From a virus: a stretch of DNA of 20,704 bases. Positions 1 to 8,082 of the stretch are shown here, piece after piece (position 1 is the first letter of the stretch; each line of letters opens with the position of its first letter). The DNA is taken from positions 1 through 20,704 of the IMG/VR virus record IMGVR_UViG_3300021959_000515; one strand, written 5' to 3'. Both the position numbers and the translations under genes were made by a program. The notes under the pieces are model-generated. The model did no database searches. It saw nothing but the letters and a program-made list of their open reading frames with translations, and was not told the origin of the DNA.

Positions 1-7
1 ATGAATA

Positions 8-11
8 CTCC
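8..11 (-). promoter_or_regulatory. Ribosome binding site for a gene starting at the left window edge
   Basis: GGAG on the coding strand is followed by TATTC and then AT at bases 2-1. If the next base outside the window is G, an ATG would start there with 5-base spacing. The operon or a new transcript therefore probably continues to the left. Confidence 0.5.
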
Positions 12-48
12 TTTTATATATTATAGCACATACGCGAGGGTTTTACAA
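12..48 (-). promoter_or_regulatory. Candidate sigma70-type promoter with extended -10 at the left edge
   Basis: On the coding strand TTGTAA (43-48) and TATAAT (20-25) are separated by exactly 17 bases, and TG sits one base before the -10 box (TGCTATAAT), which makes an extended -10 element. The -35 box matches TTGACA at 4 of 6 positions and overlaps the stop codon of the 457-aa gene. Transcription would begin near 12-14. The AT-rich context makes chance a real possibility. Confidence 0.4.
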
Positions 49-1416
49 GTCTAATTTCATTTTAAATGTAAATTCGTCGTTAAGAGTTTTTTTGACAGGC
101 TTTGCCATTGATGTAATGGCTATTAGATTTCCGGATTCGTCATAAATGTGAACTTTGGAAATGTAAGTTGTTTTCTCGAATGAAGCAGAGACATAAGATG
201 CTGATACAATATTGGTCAATGGCATTTCTCCTTCGGCAAACATTTTCCCAGATCCTGTTGTGTGAGTTGGTGTGAAAGTTAAATCCTTATATGTTGGATT
301 ATTAGAATGATTTAAGTGTCCTTTACGGGCATGCGCAAACATTGTCATTGTGTTTACATAAGATGTGCCCTTAAAGTTTAAATCATATGATGCTGACGAT
401 AATCGATTGGCGACAACATCGGTAGCAAAATTGTCGTTCAAGCCAGTTCCATAATATAGCCACGAAGATGCTGTTGAGCTTGTGCCATTATATCTAATGT
501 TAGGCGATACATTCTCTAGGTTTGCAGAAGAGGTGAGCATAATGATCCCCTCGTCATACATTACTAACCCGACAACGTGTCCTGTTGTTGAGCCTGTTGT
601 TCCAATTAATTCTCCGTTGTGATTTATATCAGCGCAGGTCGCCATCTTTGAGCCAGTTATGTAAAAGTTTAACTCAACAGATCCTTTCTTGATTGTTGAC
701 CCGTAATACATGTTTGGGATGAATATAAAGTTAATATCATTAGATCCTCTGATAAGATCTCTGCCTCCTAGGAAGTTGGTGACATAGTCTCTTTCGTGCG
801 GGGTTGACCCAGAGAATATAAAGTGTGGAGAAAGGACTCTATATTTCCTTGCAGAATTATGAAGAGCTGAGGCAGTGAGATTAATTGGAGACGGAGAGTC
901 TCCGCTCGTGGTGGGGATTTGAGCAAATTCAATATTAGCAGATAATGTGTTATAGTATCTAATTTCAGTCGAATTAACAGCAGACGTTAGTCTTCTCTGT
1001 ATTTGAACTTCGGATGCATAACTTGATTGATATACGCTTTCATTATCTATAGTATCAAAAGGGGAACCATAGCTCGATAACTTCCTTCTGTCTTCAACTC
1101 TAGCCTCGTATTGTCTGGTAAAAAATGCATCGGAAGAGAAGTTTTTTACCAATGGTTGATATAGCTGAGCTTTGAATACAGTCTTATCGGATCCAGACAC
1201 AACGAACGGAGTCACTGCTCGGTTGGTTACGTGCTCCAAGTCCGTATTGGACCCTGAAGGTCTGTTGATATCATAAACAACCAAACCACCATTACCAGCC
1301 CTATTAGCTTGGCGGTTATTATACATCTGGCCCTGATAAATGTATATATTATATTCAGGGTATGTTTTTAGTCGATTAATAAAGAGGTCATCTGATTTAA
1401 ATTCAAATTTATGCAT
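43..1416 (-). CDS. 457-aa virion structural protein, paralogue of the previous gene
   Basis: The ATG is 6 bases after the preceding TAA, with AAGGTG as ribosome binding site. The N-terminal part is specific to this protein (YPEYNIYIYQGQMYNNRQAN, YEARVEDRRKLSSYG, SEVQIQRRLTSAVN). From about residue 225 it follows the 373-aa protein: INFIFIPNMYYGSTIKKGSV, GSKMATCAD, VGLVMYDEGIIMLTSSANLE, FAHARKGHLNHSNNPTY, TYISKVHIYDESGNLIAITS and PVKKTLNDEFTFKMKLDL. The conserved SNNPTY and the terminal P-[VI]-[KR]-K...F-[TR]-x-[KR]...LD strand are the clearest markers. It probably assembles beside its paralogue in the tail or baseplate. The stop codon overlaps a promoter-like -35 box for the next gene. Confidence 0.93.
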   Translation of the reverse strand: MHKFEFKSDDLFINRLKTYPEYNIYIYQGQMYNNRQANRAGNGGLVVYDINRPSGSNTDLEHVTNRAVTPFVVSGSDKTVFKAQLYQPLVKNFSSDAFFTRQYEARVEDRRKLSSYGSPFDTIDNESVYQSSYASEVQIQRRLTSAVNSTEIRYYNTLSANIEFAQIPTTSGDSPSPINLTASALHNSARKYRVLSPHFIFSGSTPHERDYVTNFLGGRDLIRGSNDINFIFIPNMYYGSTIKKGSVELNFYITGSKMATCADINHNGELIGTTGSTTGHVVGLVMYDEGIIMLTSSANLENVSPNIRYNGTSSTASSWLYYGTGLNDNFATDVVANRLSSASYDLNFKGTSYVNTMTMFAHARKGHLNHSNNPTYKDLTFTPTHTTGSGKMFAEGEMPLTNIVSASYVSASFEKTTYISKVHIYDESGNLIAITSMAKPVKKTLNDEFTFKMKLDL

Positions 1417-1422
1417 GACACC

Positions 1423-2544
1423 TTAGTAGTCCACTCTGGCTCGGAATGTCATCTCAATATTATTATCTTTTCTGATAGGTTCTGAGAACTTCCCGATTGC
1501 CAACAATTCATTATCCACTGAATAAAGCCCAATTGATGTGATGTATGAAATAGGAACATCTCCTGTTTCGTTCTTCACTCTGATTTGGGACCCAGTTAAG
1601 TAAGTAGGGTTTGAACTGTAGTTAAACTCATTGTGCTTAACGCGGCAGAAATATACTGTTGAGTTTAACTCAATTGTGTTGTTGAATTGAATGTTGACAA
1701 TTCTATTTCTCAAATAATCCGCAGAAGCTGTAGTCGGATAATTCTGCATAGCACCTGTGATGAAGTGTCCACCTGCGGCATCCCATTCAACAGATGATGA
1801 TAGCAATCCATTACCAGCATTACCACCGGCGCTTCCTTCAAACATAGAAGAGGTCAGAACAACTACACCAGCTTGATAGTATATTAAACCACAAGGAACA
1901 ATGTTGGCTGTTCCGTTCGCAGTTACCATTTTTGAGCCTTGAACTTTATTGCTACCGGCAGAATTAGATAAGTATAGAATACCATACTCTCCAGCAGGGG
2001 AGTTAACTTTATAAGATTGAGCAGCACCAAAGTCCTTAATTGTCCCTTTCGCTGCATTGGGTGTCCCATAAGCAGCATTTAGTCCCACTTCCATTTGGAA
2101 GGAGCCTTTCTTGATCTCATCTTTAACTACTAATCTCGAGAAAGTTAAAAACAGAGCGTCCGTAATTTTTGTTCCACCCGAGGCAAGGTCGCCGTCTTCA
2201 TCAAATCTTTGGATGTTACCATCTTTATCGTAACCCATAAGAACTTGCGCCATTTGATTATACAGATTGTTCTTCTTAGCTTTCTGTGATGTAGCAGCGG
2301 TATAACGACCACTGGTGTGGTGAAATCCTAAAGATATATCAAAGATATGGTTAGCCGACGAAGAGAGGTAGGGGTAGTCATATACTGACTGAAACATGCC
2401 ATGTGTAAAGTTCTGAATGTTTCTCTCGTTTGGAAACGTTCCATATGTGTTAGCCACAATTGTTCCCGTTAGGGGAATTGCTTCATGAAGCAGGGTCTTA
2501 GTCGAAACTCTATCGTCTGCTGATAATGTTTTAAAAATTGTCAT
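1423..2544 (-). CDS. 373-aa virion structural protein, paralogue of the next gene
   Basis: The ATG lies 10 bases after the preceding TAA, with AAGGA 7 bases upstream. Residues 15-60 (TLLHEAIPLTGTIVANTYGT, HGMFQSVYDYPYLSSSANHI) are distinctive, and I recognise them from marine phage structural operons without a known function. Residues about 125-245 (FSRLVVKDEIKKGSFQMEVG, GSKMVT, GLIYYQAGVVVLTSS) and about 295-373 (FCRVKHNEFNYSSNPTY, SYITSIGLYSVDNELLAIGK, EPIRKDNNIEMTFRARVDY) match the 457-aa protein in order and spacing. The C-terminal half is therefore a shared beta-rich module, which may join both proteins to the same virion partner. Confidence 0.93.
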   Translation of the reverse strand: MTIFKTLSADDRVSTKTLLHEAIPLTGTIVANTYGTFPNERNIQNFTHGMFQSVYDYPYLSSSANHIFDISLGFHHTSGRYTAATSQKAKKNNLYNQMAQVLMGYDKDGNIQRFDEDGDLASGGTKITDALFLTFSRLVVKDEIKKGSFQMEVGLNAAYGTPNAAKGTIKDFGAAQSYKVNSPAGEYGILYLSNSAGSNKVQGSKMVTANGTANIVPCGLIYYQAGVVVLTSSMFEGSAGGNAGNGLLSSSVEWDAAGGHFITGAMQNYPTTASADYLRNRIVNIQFNNTIELNSTVYFCRVKHNEFNYSSNPTYLTGSQIRVKNETGDVPISYITSIGLYSVDNELLAIGKFSEPIRKDNNIEMTFRARVDY

Positions 2545-2554
2545 ATCTTGTTCC

Positions 2555-3508
2555 TTAAACTGATTTTGCGAATCTTACTGGAATATCGACTGCGTAGCCT
2601 GTGGTCAGCCCACTTACTCTAACAATTGAGTCGATAATCTTAACGGTTGCAGAAGAGCCTGCTTTGTTATTATATGTCGAGGTGTCTTGAGATCCCAGCC
2701 TATCAAACAAAAAGTTTGATACTCTAAGGTCTTGAGATGATCTAATTTTGAATTTCAACCTTGCACCGACGGGTCCATTAAGTGGAGAGTCAGAATCTCC
2801 AAAGTCAGATTGGTTTACGTTTGTCACAAACGAGGATTGTCCGCCTGCGGCTGAATTTAGGTCCAGCATGTATGTTGCAATATTATCATCATCGACTTTA
2901 GAAACACCAGCCATTTGTCGACCATCGGCACTCATGATAGATCCCAATCGACTATCTATCTCTATCATGAAACTAGTTTCAACTAAAGACCTATCGATCT
3001 CACTCACATTTGATGAGTCAATACCAGAATCAATTACAATGTGTGCCCCTAATTCGTTAGTAGAGAGTCCGTATATCATACCTTTGGTCTGGCCAGATAT
3101 GTTTCCAATCGCCTTATTATTACCTGTAGATCCATCATCCCAAGTCTGCTTATTGACACAGACGATGAAGTTTCCCTGATCTGAAGTTTGGTTATCTCCA
3201 GAATTAACTCCTTCGTTTAGTTTCAACACTGGTAAATATAACAGATTAGGGTTCGGTAGTGACAAAAGTCTAGATTTCATCATTGAAGTATTGTTCGTAA
3301 ATGCTTCCAAAATTGGAGTTTGCAAAATACTAAGATCCTGTAATGCGGTTGTCGAGCCGGTTTGAAACAAAGCATAGTTTATTTCATCATCAGCAAGACC
3401 AAATTGTGTTACTTGGAAACTGCCGTCTCCTAGAGCCAAGCGTCTGCGACCCTCATCCGTTAAGACAACATCCATTATGATGTCTCCGTTGTTTAATTGA
3501 AATGCCAT
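2555..3508 (-). CDS. 317-aa virion structural protein (GD-x-LTDEGRR-type N terminus)
   Basis: The ATG is preceded by AAAAGGAGA with 7 bases of spacing. The first 50 residues hold a compact motif: NNGDIIMDVVLTDEGRRRLA, LGDGSFQVTQFGLADDEINY. The same layout opens the 331-aa protein of this operon, and I associate it with marine phage structural proteins of no known function. The middle is beta-rich and Ser/Asn/Asp-rich (FIVCVNKQTWDDGS, IVIDSGIDSSNVSEID, SFMIEIDSRLGSI). The C-terminal part (GARLKFKIRSSQDLRVSNFL, SATVKIIDSIVRVSG, AVDIPVRFAKSV) looks like a beta domain ending in a closing strand. There is no enzymatic motif. It is probably a minor tail or baseplate component. Confidence 0.93.
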   Translation of the reverse strand: MAFQLNNGDIIMDVVLTDEGRRRLALGDGSFQVTQFGLADDEINYALFQTGSTTALQDLSILQTPILEAFTNNTSMMKSRLLSLPNPNLLYLPVLKLNEGVNSGDNQTSDQGNFIVCVNKQTWDDGSTGNNKAIGNISGQTKGMIYGLSTNELGAHIVIDSGIDSSNVSEIDRSLVETSFMIEIDSRLGSIMSADGRQMAGVSKVDDDNIATYMLDLNSAAGGQSSFVTNVNQSDFGDSDSPLNGPVGARLKFKIRSSQDLRVSNFLFDRLGSQDTSTYNNKAGSSATVKIIDSIVRVSGLTTGYAVDIPVRFAKSV

Positions 3509-3559
3509 TTGATATTCTCCTTTTCTCCAATAATTAGATTCTTTTTAAGTTTATCTCTT
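3509..3559 (-). other. Only sizeable intergenic gap of the operon (51 bases)
   Basis: The gap between the TAG of the 735-aa gene and the ATG of the 317-aa gene is AT-rich. It holds two GGAG-type sites, at 3525-3528 and 3517-3520; the nearer one is correctly spaced for the ATG. I see no convincing -35/-10 pair and no hairpin followed by T residues. Confidence 0.6.
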
Positions 3560-5767
3560 CTAATTCAAGCCATCGCCTTTATTTAATTTAAAAGCAATAT
3601 TGAGATCAACTTTTTTTCCAGTATGTTTCGATGTGATTCGTATTTTAAAAGTTCTATGCTCTGTTCCATAGTTTGACACAAGTGTTCCATCTCCCAGTTC
3701 CCAATTGTTAATACCATCCTCTTCCGTAAATACCAATCTTTCTGGGTTTGGAACAAGTCTGAGTAGCCTTTTCATATTCTTTTCGAATTGATCCCTATCG
3801 TTGGACGGGTATTCATACAGTTTTATGTTTAGCTTATATTCGTCTGAATCTCTCTGTAGTTCAACCTCGATAGGGTGTGTTAGTTGAGATGGTGTGCCAT
3901 GATATGTCAAAGACCTGAACACGTAGTAATATTTCTGATTTGGCATTATTTTGTCACTGAACGATGCTGTCGTTATATCTATATCTTCGGGTGGAAGATT
4001 TTGTGTAACATATTCGTAAGTAGCTGTTTCGTCAACTCTGGCTCGAAAATTATCAGCAAAATCCTCTTTACTTCTAGGAGGATTCTTGGTTCTATACACT
4101 TCATAGATTCCTGTGAAATATTCATGAGTCGCGCGAGATTCTCCGGAATGCTCATAGAGGTTCGCAATATTCTGATCAGAAGGTCTCAAATCTCCCACTC
4201 CTGTCATCTCCGGATCCTCAGACTCACCTATAGAGAAGAACCTAGGTCTAAGCAGAAAGTTAACTGACGGGTCATTTTTTATACCATAAAACTGAATATG
4301 AGGTGGCAGTGTTGGATAATCAACATAGGCAGACTGCAGTCCGTCATTTGGTGTTAAATTTATTTCTATAATTTGAAATGAAGGAACAACTTCGACATCT
4401 ACTTGTGCCCAATATTTAGAGGAGTTGTCACCCAATGATGCAGGTATTTCCTCAACTTCTCCAATCTCGGATGTTGATGTTATGAGATTGGAGTAAGTAT
4501 ATGAACTACCCATTATTCCAACCAAAGCTGTTACCTTGTAGACATACATTATTCCATATTTTAATTGAGTATCAATTAAATTTGGGTTGGTGACATAGTA
4601 TGTCTGAACTGGTGATCCTTGGAAACTGTTTAGATATTTTTCTATCTTATATCCCACAATAACATAATCACTATGTTCCGTATCGAATATAGATTCGATA
4701 TTTCTAGTTTTTTCAAATAGTGTCAATCTAAATTTAGATAGAAATCTAGCAGCAAACACTTGATTGATAAACCTATTTGAATTTCTAGAATCTTGTTGCT
4801 CTTCTTCTGGGAGTAAAAATAATTCATCATCTAAGGATTCAAAACTAGAAATAGAAGTTGATAACAACAAGGATTTGGCATCATGTGTCTTTACGGCCTT
4901 TAGTGATGCGCCAAAACTATCAGACATATAGAAATTGACATATGAAAAGTTCACATTTGTTCGGACGGATTGAATCAAGTTTTTTTTCTTATTATATTGA
5001 TCAATTTCCGGAAATATGTCGCTGATATTATTTGGAATTACAGAATTAGAATTCGAATATATTGCATTAAAATATGGTAATTCAAAATCATATCGGCCCG
5101 TATCTGGATTTATAATCAAAAGATTATTGATGGTAGATGGATTGTTTAAGTTGTATATATTTTCTTGTTTCTTGGCTGCTTGAGCTATGTTGCCACGGAA
5201 GTTTTTTATTCTGTTTCTAAAAGTATCTAGAAGTTCGCTATATCTAATCCCAAAAGTCGAGTTCTCACTATCAAACTTGGTTCTTATTAATCCAATATCA
5301 AACACTTCAGAATCTCTGTAATGGCGAGCATACTCTATCAGGTTGTAGTTTAAGAGCTGGTTCGATGGCAGGTCTTTTGTTGCATCTTCATATTCCGGAT
5401 TGTGAAAGCTCCGCATCACTTCTGATGTCATTGTAGGTAGATTAGTGCTTGTTTGGTGGTCTAAAAAGGGATTGTTAGTTGTGATTGTTTCGCTAACATA
5501 ATTATTCCACTGTGTTTCATCTCTGAAGCTTCGTTCTTTTCCAACAATATTTATTCTGTGTTTTTTTGACTTGAATAGTAGTTGGCTGTCGGAATCTAAA
5601 CTAACTATAGTGTGAGATTGAAGAAGGTTTGATTTATGGGTTGATGGTGGTTCTAAATTAGAATTAACACCATCCCATCCATAATACTTTCCCAATTCGG
5701 CCCTCAGCTTGTCCGGTGCCTCTGCTCTAGAGGATATTGCATTCGTAGAGTCTACTATAGTTGTCAC
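3560..5767 (-). CDS. 735-aa virion protein with fibronectin-III-like regions, GTG start
   Basis: Translation starts at GTG (5765-5767), which overlaps the previous TGA as GTGA. GGAGG lies 6 bases upstream and there is no in-frame ATG for about 110 codons. The N-terminal part is polar (APDKLRAELGKYYGWDG; HKSNLLQSHTIVSLDSDSQL). Residues about 160-215 contain an Arg-rich helix (ELLDTFRNRIKNFRGNIAQA). Residues about 365-430 (YVIVGYKIEKYL, YYVTNPNLI, YGIMYVYKVTALVG) and about 583-637 (YEYVTQNLPP, NQKYYYVFRSLTYHGTPSQL) have the strand order and aromatic pattern of fibronectin type III modules. The last segment (TFKIRITSKHTGKKVDLNIA) looks like a closing beta domain. A structural or tail-tip role is inferred from the modules and the operon; the protein is not recognised by name. 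Confidence 0.92.
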   Translation of the reverse strand: MTTIVDSTNAISSRAEAPDKLRAELGKYYGWDGVNSNLEPPSTHKSNLLQSHTIVSLDSDSQLLFKSKKHRINIVGKERSFRDETQWNNYVSETITTNNPFLDHQTSTNLPTMTSEVMRSFHNPEYEDATKDLPSNQLLNYNLIEYARHYRDSEVFDIGLIRTKFDSENSTFGIRYSELLDTFRNRIKNFRGNIAQAAKKQENIYNLNNPSTINNLLIINPDTGRYDFELPYFNAIYSNSNSVIPNNISDIFPEIDQYNKKKNLIQSVRTNVNFSYVNFYMSDSFGASLKAVKTHDAKSLLLSTSISSFESLDDELFLLPEEEQQDSRNSNRFINQVFAARFLSKFRLTLFEKTRNIESIFDTEHSDYVIVGYKIEKYLNSFQGSPVQTYYVTNPNLIDTQLKYGIMYVYKVTALVGIMGSSYTYSNLITSTSEIGEVEEIPASLGDNSSKYWAQVDVEVVPSFQIIEINLTPNDGLQSAYVDYPTLPPHIQFYGIKNDPSVNFLLRPRFFSIGESEDPEMTGVGDLRPSDQNIANLYEHSGESRATHEYFTGIYEVYRTKNPPRSKEDFADNFRARVDETATYEYVTQNLPPEDIDITTASFSDKIMPNQKYYYVFRSLTYHGTPSQLTHPIEVELQRDSDEYKLNIKLYEYPSNDRDQFEKNMKRLLRLVPNPERLVFTEEDGINNWELGDGTLVSNYGTEHRTFKIRITSKHTGKKVDLNIAFKLNKGDGLN

Positions 5768-5976
5768 TGGTAGCCTCCAGTGGGGGCAGAAGGACTAATT
5801 GTTGGTCCTTGAGAAGACGTTTGTGCTGCTTGAGCCGCTTCGCTTTCTTCTAAGAGGAATAATATTCCAGATTTTCCCTGGTCTTGTTTGATGACTATTG
5901 AAGTTTGAAACTTCCTATTGTTGGCGGAAACATCCATTGGCTCATCAAACCCATCTGTGTCATAAAAATTGCTCAT
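5764..5976 (-). CDS. Small 70-aa protein, unknown function
   Basis: The ATG is 2 bases after the previous TAA, with AGAGGA a few bases upstream in the preceding reading frame. The first 30 residues (MSNFYDTDGFDEPMDVSANN) are acidic and polar. The middle KFQTSIVIKQDQGKSGILFL could form two beta strands. The rest is Ala/Gln/Ser/Pro-rich (EAAQAAQTSSQGP, SAPTGGYQ) and probably disordered. Its stop overlaps the next start, and the ribosome binding site of the next gene lies within its last codons, so it may also serve as a coupling element. The intact frame, ribosome binding site and position in a packed operon support a real gene. It could be a small linker or accessory virion protein. Confidence 0.85.
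   Translation of the reverse strand: MSNFYDTDGFDEPMDVSANNRKFQTSIVIKQDQGKSGILFLLEESEAAQAAQTSSQGPTISPSAPTGGYQ
5774..5778 (-). promoter_or_regulatory. Ribosome binding site for the GTG-started 735-aa gene
   Basis: GGAGG on the coding strand lies 6 bases before the GTG at 5767, inside the codons for the last residues (TGGYQ) of the 70-aa gene. With the stop-start overlap this points to translational coupling. Confidence 0.75.
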
Positions 5977-5978
5977 AC

Positions 5979-8081
5979 TTATCCTCTTACGTATAGAAGG
6001 TTATTATAAATAGTTGGCATGAATTTATCTTTTACTATACCCAATTCTGGGACTTCATAATTATATGCTTTTGCCATAAATTGCTTACCAGACAATGTTG
6101 CCTGCGATACATCTTCCATAATTGGTCTATTAAGGTCTGGGAATCCATTTGGATCTTTCTCAAATCCAGTATGGGCTCTTACTAGAAATATATTCTTTTG
6201 TGTTTCTTCTATAATTGCTCTAGATTCTTTATTGTGCAAAGGATCTATATTGGGATTGGGTTGGAAATTCTTAGACATCATAGATTTTATTTGAGGAGGG
6301 ATATCCGATAAGCTTAGAGATTTTTCTGCTACTATTGATCTTATTTTTGATTTTTTATTAGAAAATTGTAAATCCTTGATTGTTTCAATGGATCCAGGAT
6401 GTCTTAAAAATCTAGCCGGTATTACGTCGGAAACGATGGCAAATATCTTCTGGTCTTCTAGATTCTCGATTCTTCTAAATGCTCTAAATATTGACGACGG
6501 ATTGTCAGTAACAAAGAAGCTTCTGCTTCCGACATAATGTTTTGCATCAACTAGTGGGTCAATTTCTTGATCAGATGCTCTTGTAAGCAAAGTCTTTTTT
6601 GGTGGCCCTATCGTCAAATTAAATTCCGACATTACATTTTTGGAAAGCGAAAAAGATCCCAGTAGCCCATTTTTAAAATTTGATTTTCTTATTTGTGAAG
6701 CGCGTGCAGATTTTGCAATCCTAAACATTCTTACATCTTCAATATTTATATTGTTCATACCTCGCGAGGTAGTTATTTTCTTGTTTCCCATTAGTAAATT
6801 TGCAGGGGTCAGAAACGATGGAGCATTATCTAGTTTGGAAAAGTCTGACTTTTCTTTTGAGGTCATAAAACCAGACTCATCCGCAACCTCTATAGAGGGA
6901 TAATACTTAGCCTGTTCCCTTACAAACCTATCTCTATATTTTTTCGAAGACATTTTGTTCAATCCACTTTGTTGTTCGCTAAAGATGTTATACCCTAGAA
7001 CACTTTGGTCCATTCTATAGGACCTAGATTTGGCTGTTAACTTGTTGAGTAGTGGCTTTTTTATTGAACTAATTTTCATTTGTCGATTATTTCTAGAATA
7101 TTTGTCATTACCAACATCATAACTCTTAATCACTGACGTATACAGGTTTGAAAAATTACTCAACAATCTTTCCATTGCATTTGCAGACGTCAGTGAAGTC
7201 GGCAATAGTGACCTAATAATTTTGCCATATATCGACTTGTTAACGGTGGGTCGCAACAAGATTGAGGCATTATAAAAAGCCAATGCTGCAGTTCCAAACT
7301 CAGAATTCTTTACTCTATCAGAACCTATATTCGCACTACTTACACCAGAAAGGCCAAGCTGCTTCAAGACACTATTTGAATACTCTGGCTTGAACTGCAT
7401 TGTTACACCATTATAGTTTCCTGCTAATCTTATTGAGTTTACATAGTTTGTTATAAATGTTATGGATTTTGATAGTTGCTCTAGGACATATTTTATGTGT
7501 TCTTCAAACTTTGTTTCTACTGATATCTCCATCCTATAAGAGACTTCATTTATACCAGTTGTATCTTGCATATAATCTTTCAATATAAAAGATCGAACTC
7601 CAACATCTTGAAACAGAGAAATCTCTTCAAAATCAGAAACCTTATGTGAATTGATAATATCATCGTTGGTTAGATTCATAGGATCTACTGAAGTCAATAA
7701 GTTGTTTATTTCTAGATTTTCTGGGTCATAGTCGACCAAAGCGCCTGAGCTTATTTTGATTCTAGATTGCTTTTTTAAAAAGTCTCCTGATAGATTTACT
7801 TTTACAATTTCCTCTTCCAAGTTCTCATAATTGGCATCAACCATCACCATTAATTTATTTAGGTAGTTTTGTTTTTTGACTACAACTTGTCTATAAATTA
7901 CTCCGCCATTTAATGTTGTTGACTTGTTTAACTTATTGAATAGATCCTTGTTTAGTTTAAACATTTTTCTTGCGAACCTTGAGTGGTCTAGGGCGACTTG
8001 TTTTTCGTTCAGGTGGCACATAGCTAATATTTCATTGTTTTCAGTTTGAGTTTCAATTGTAAATTTTAAAGATTTTTTCAT
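5979..8081 (-). CDS. Basic 700-aa virion structural protein of unknown fold
   Basis: The ATG is one base after the preceding TGA, with CGGGA as a modest ribosome binding site. The N-terminal part (KKSLKFTIETQTENNEILAM, RQVVVKKQNYLNKLMVMVDA) looks like paired beta strands. Residues about 155-220 contain VGVRSFILKDYMQDT, SYRMEISVETKFEEHI and a helix (YVLEQLSKSITFITNYVNSI). The middle, residues about 230-400, is rich in Lys, Ser and Asn, and later parts contain KKTLLTRASDQEID and a Lys/Ser-rich segment (NKKSKIRSIVAEKSLSLSD). The end is ELGIVKDKFMPTIYNNLLYV. No enzymatic motif, signal peptide or membrane segment is seen. I remember similar proteins beside giant LamG proteins in marine phages, without assigned function. 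Confidence 0.93.
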   Translation of the reverse strand: MKKSLKFTIETQTENNEILAMCHLNEKQVALDHSRFARKMFKLNKDLFNKLNKSTTLNGGVIYRQVVVKKQNYLNKLMVMVDANYENLEEEIVKVNLSGDFLKKQSRIKISSGALVDYDPENLEINNLLTSVDPMNLTNDDIINSHKVSDFEEISLFQDVGVRSFILKDYMQDTTGINEVSYRMEISVETKFEEHIKYVLEQLSKSITFITNYVNSIRLAGNYNGVTMQFKPEYSNSVLKQLGLSGVSSANIGSDRVKNSEFGTAALAFYNASILLRPTVNKSIYGKIIRSLLPTSLTSANAMERLLSNFSNLYTSVIKSYDVGNDKYSRNNRQMKISSIKKPLLNKLTAKSRSYRMDQSVLGYNIFSEQQSGLNKMSSKKYRDRFVREQAKYYPSIEVADESGFMTSKEKSDFSKLDNAPSFLTPANLLMGNKKITTSRGMNNINIEDVRMFRIAKSARASQIRKSNFKNGLLGSFSLSKNVMSEFNLTIGPPKKTLLTRASDQEIDPLVDAKHYVGSRSFFVTDNPSSIFRAFRRIENLEDQKIFAIVSDVIPARFLRHPGSIETIKDLQFSNKKSKIRSIVAEKSLSLSDIPPQIKSMMSKNFQPNPNIDPLHNKESRAIIEETQKNIFLVRAHTGFEKDPNGFPDLNRPIMEDVSQATLSGKQFMAKAYNYEVPELGIVKDKFMPTIYNNLLYVRG

Positions 8082-8082
8082 A

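Noticed and set aside
2748-3179. Plus-strand open frame of 143 codons
   Set aside because: It lies wholly inside the 317-aa minus-strand gene, has no ribosome binding site of the kind seen at other starts, and its translation has no domain-like pattern.
3509-3559. Possible promoter or terminator in the 51-base gap
   Set aside because: No paired -35/-10 boxes at usable spacing, no T4-type late TATAAATA box and no stem-loop with a T run could be found.
3884-4267. Plus-strand open frame of 127 codons with many Cys and Ile residues
   Set aside because: It is antisense to the 735-aa gene; its Cys/Arg/Ile-rich composition is typical of a reverse-strand shadow.
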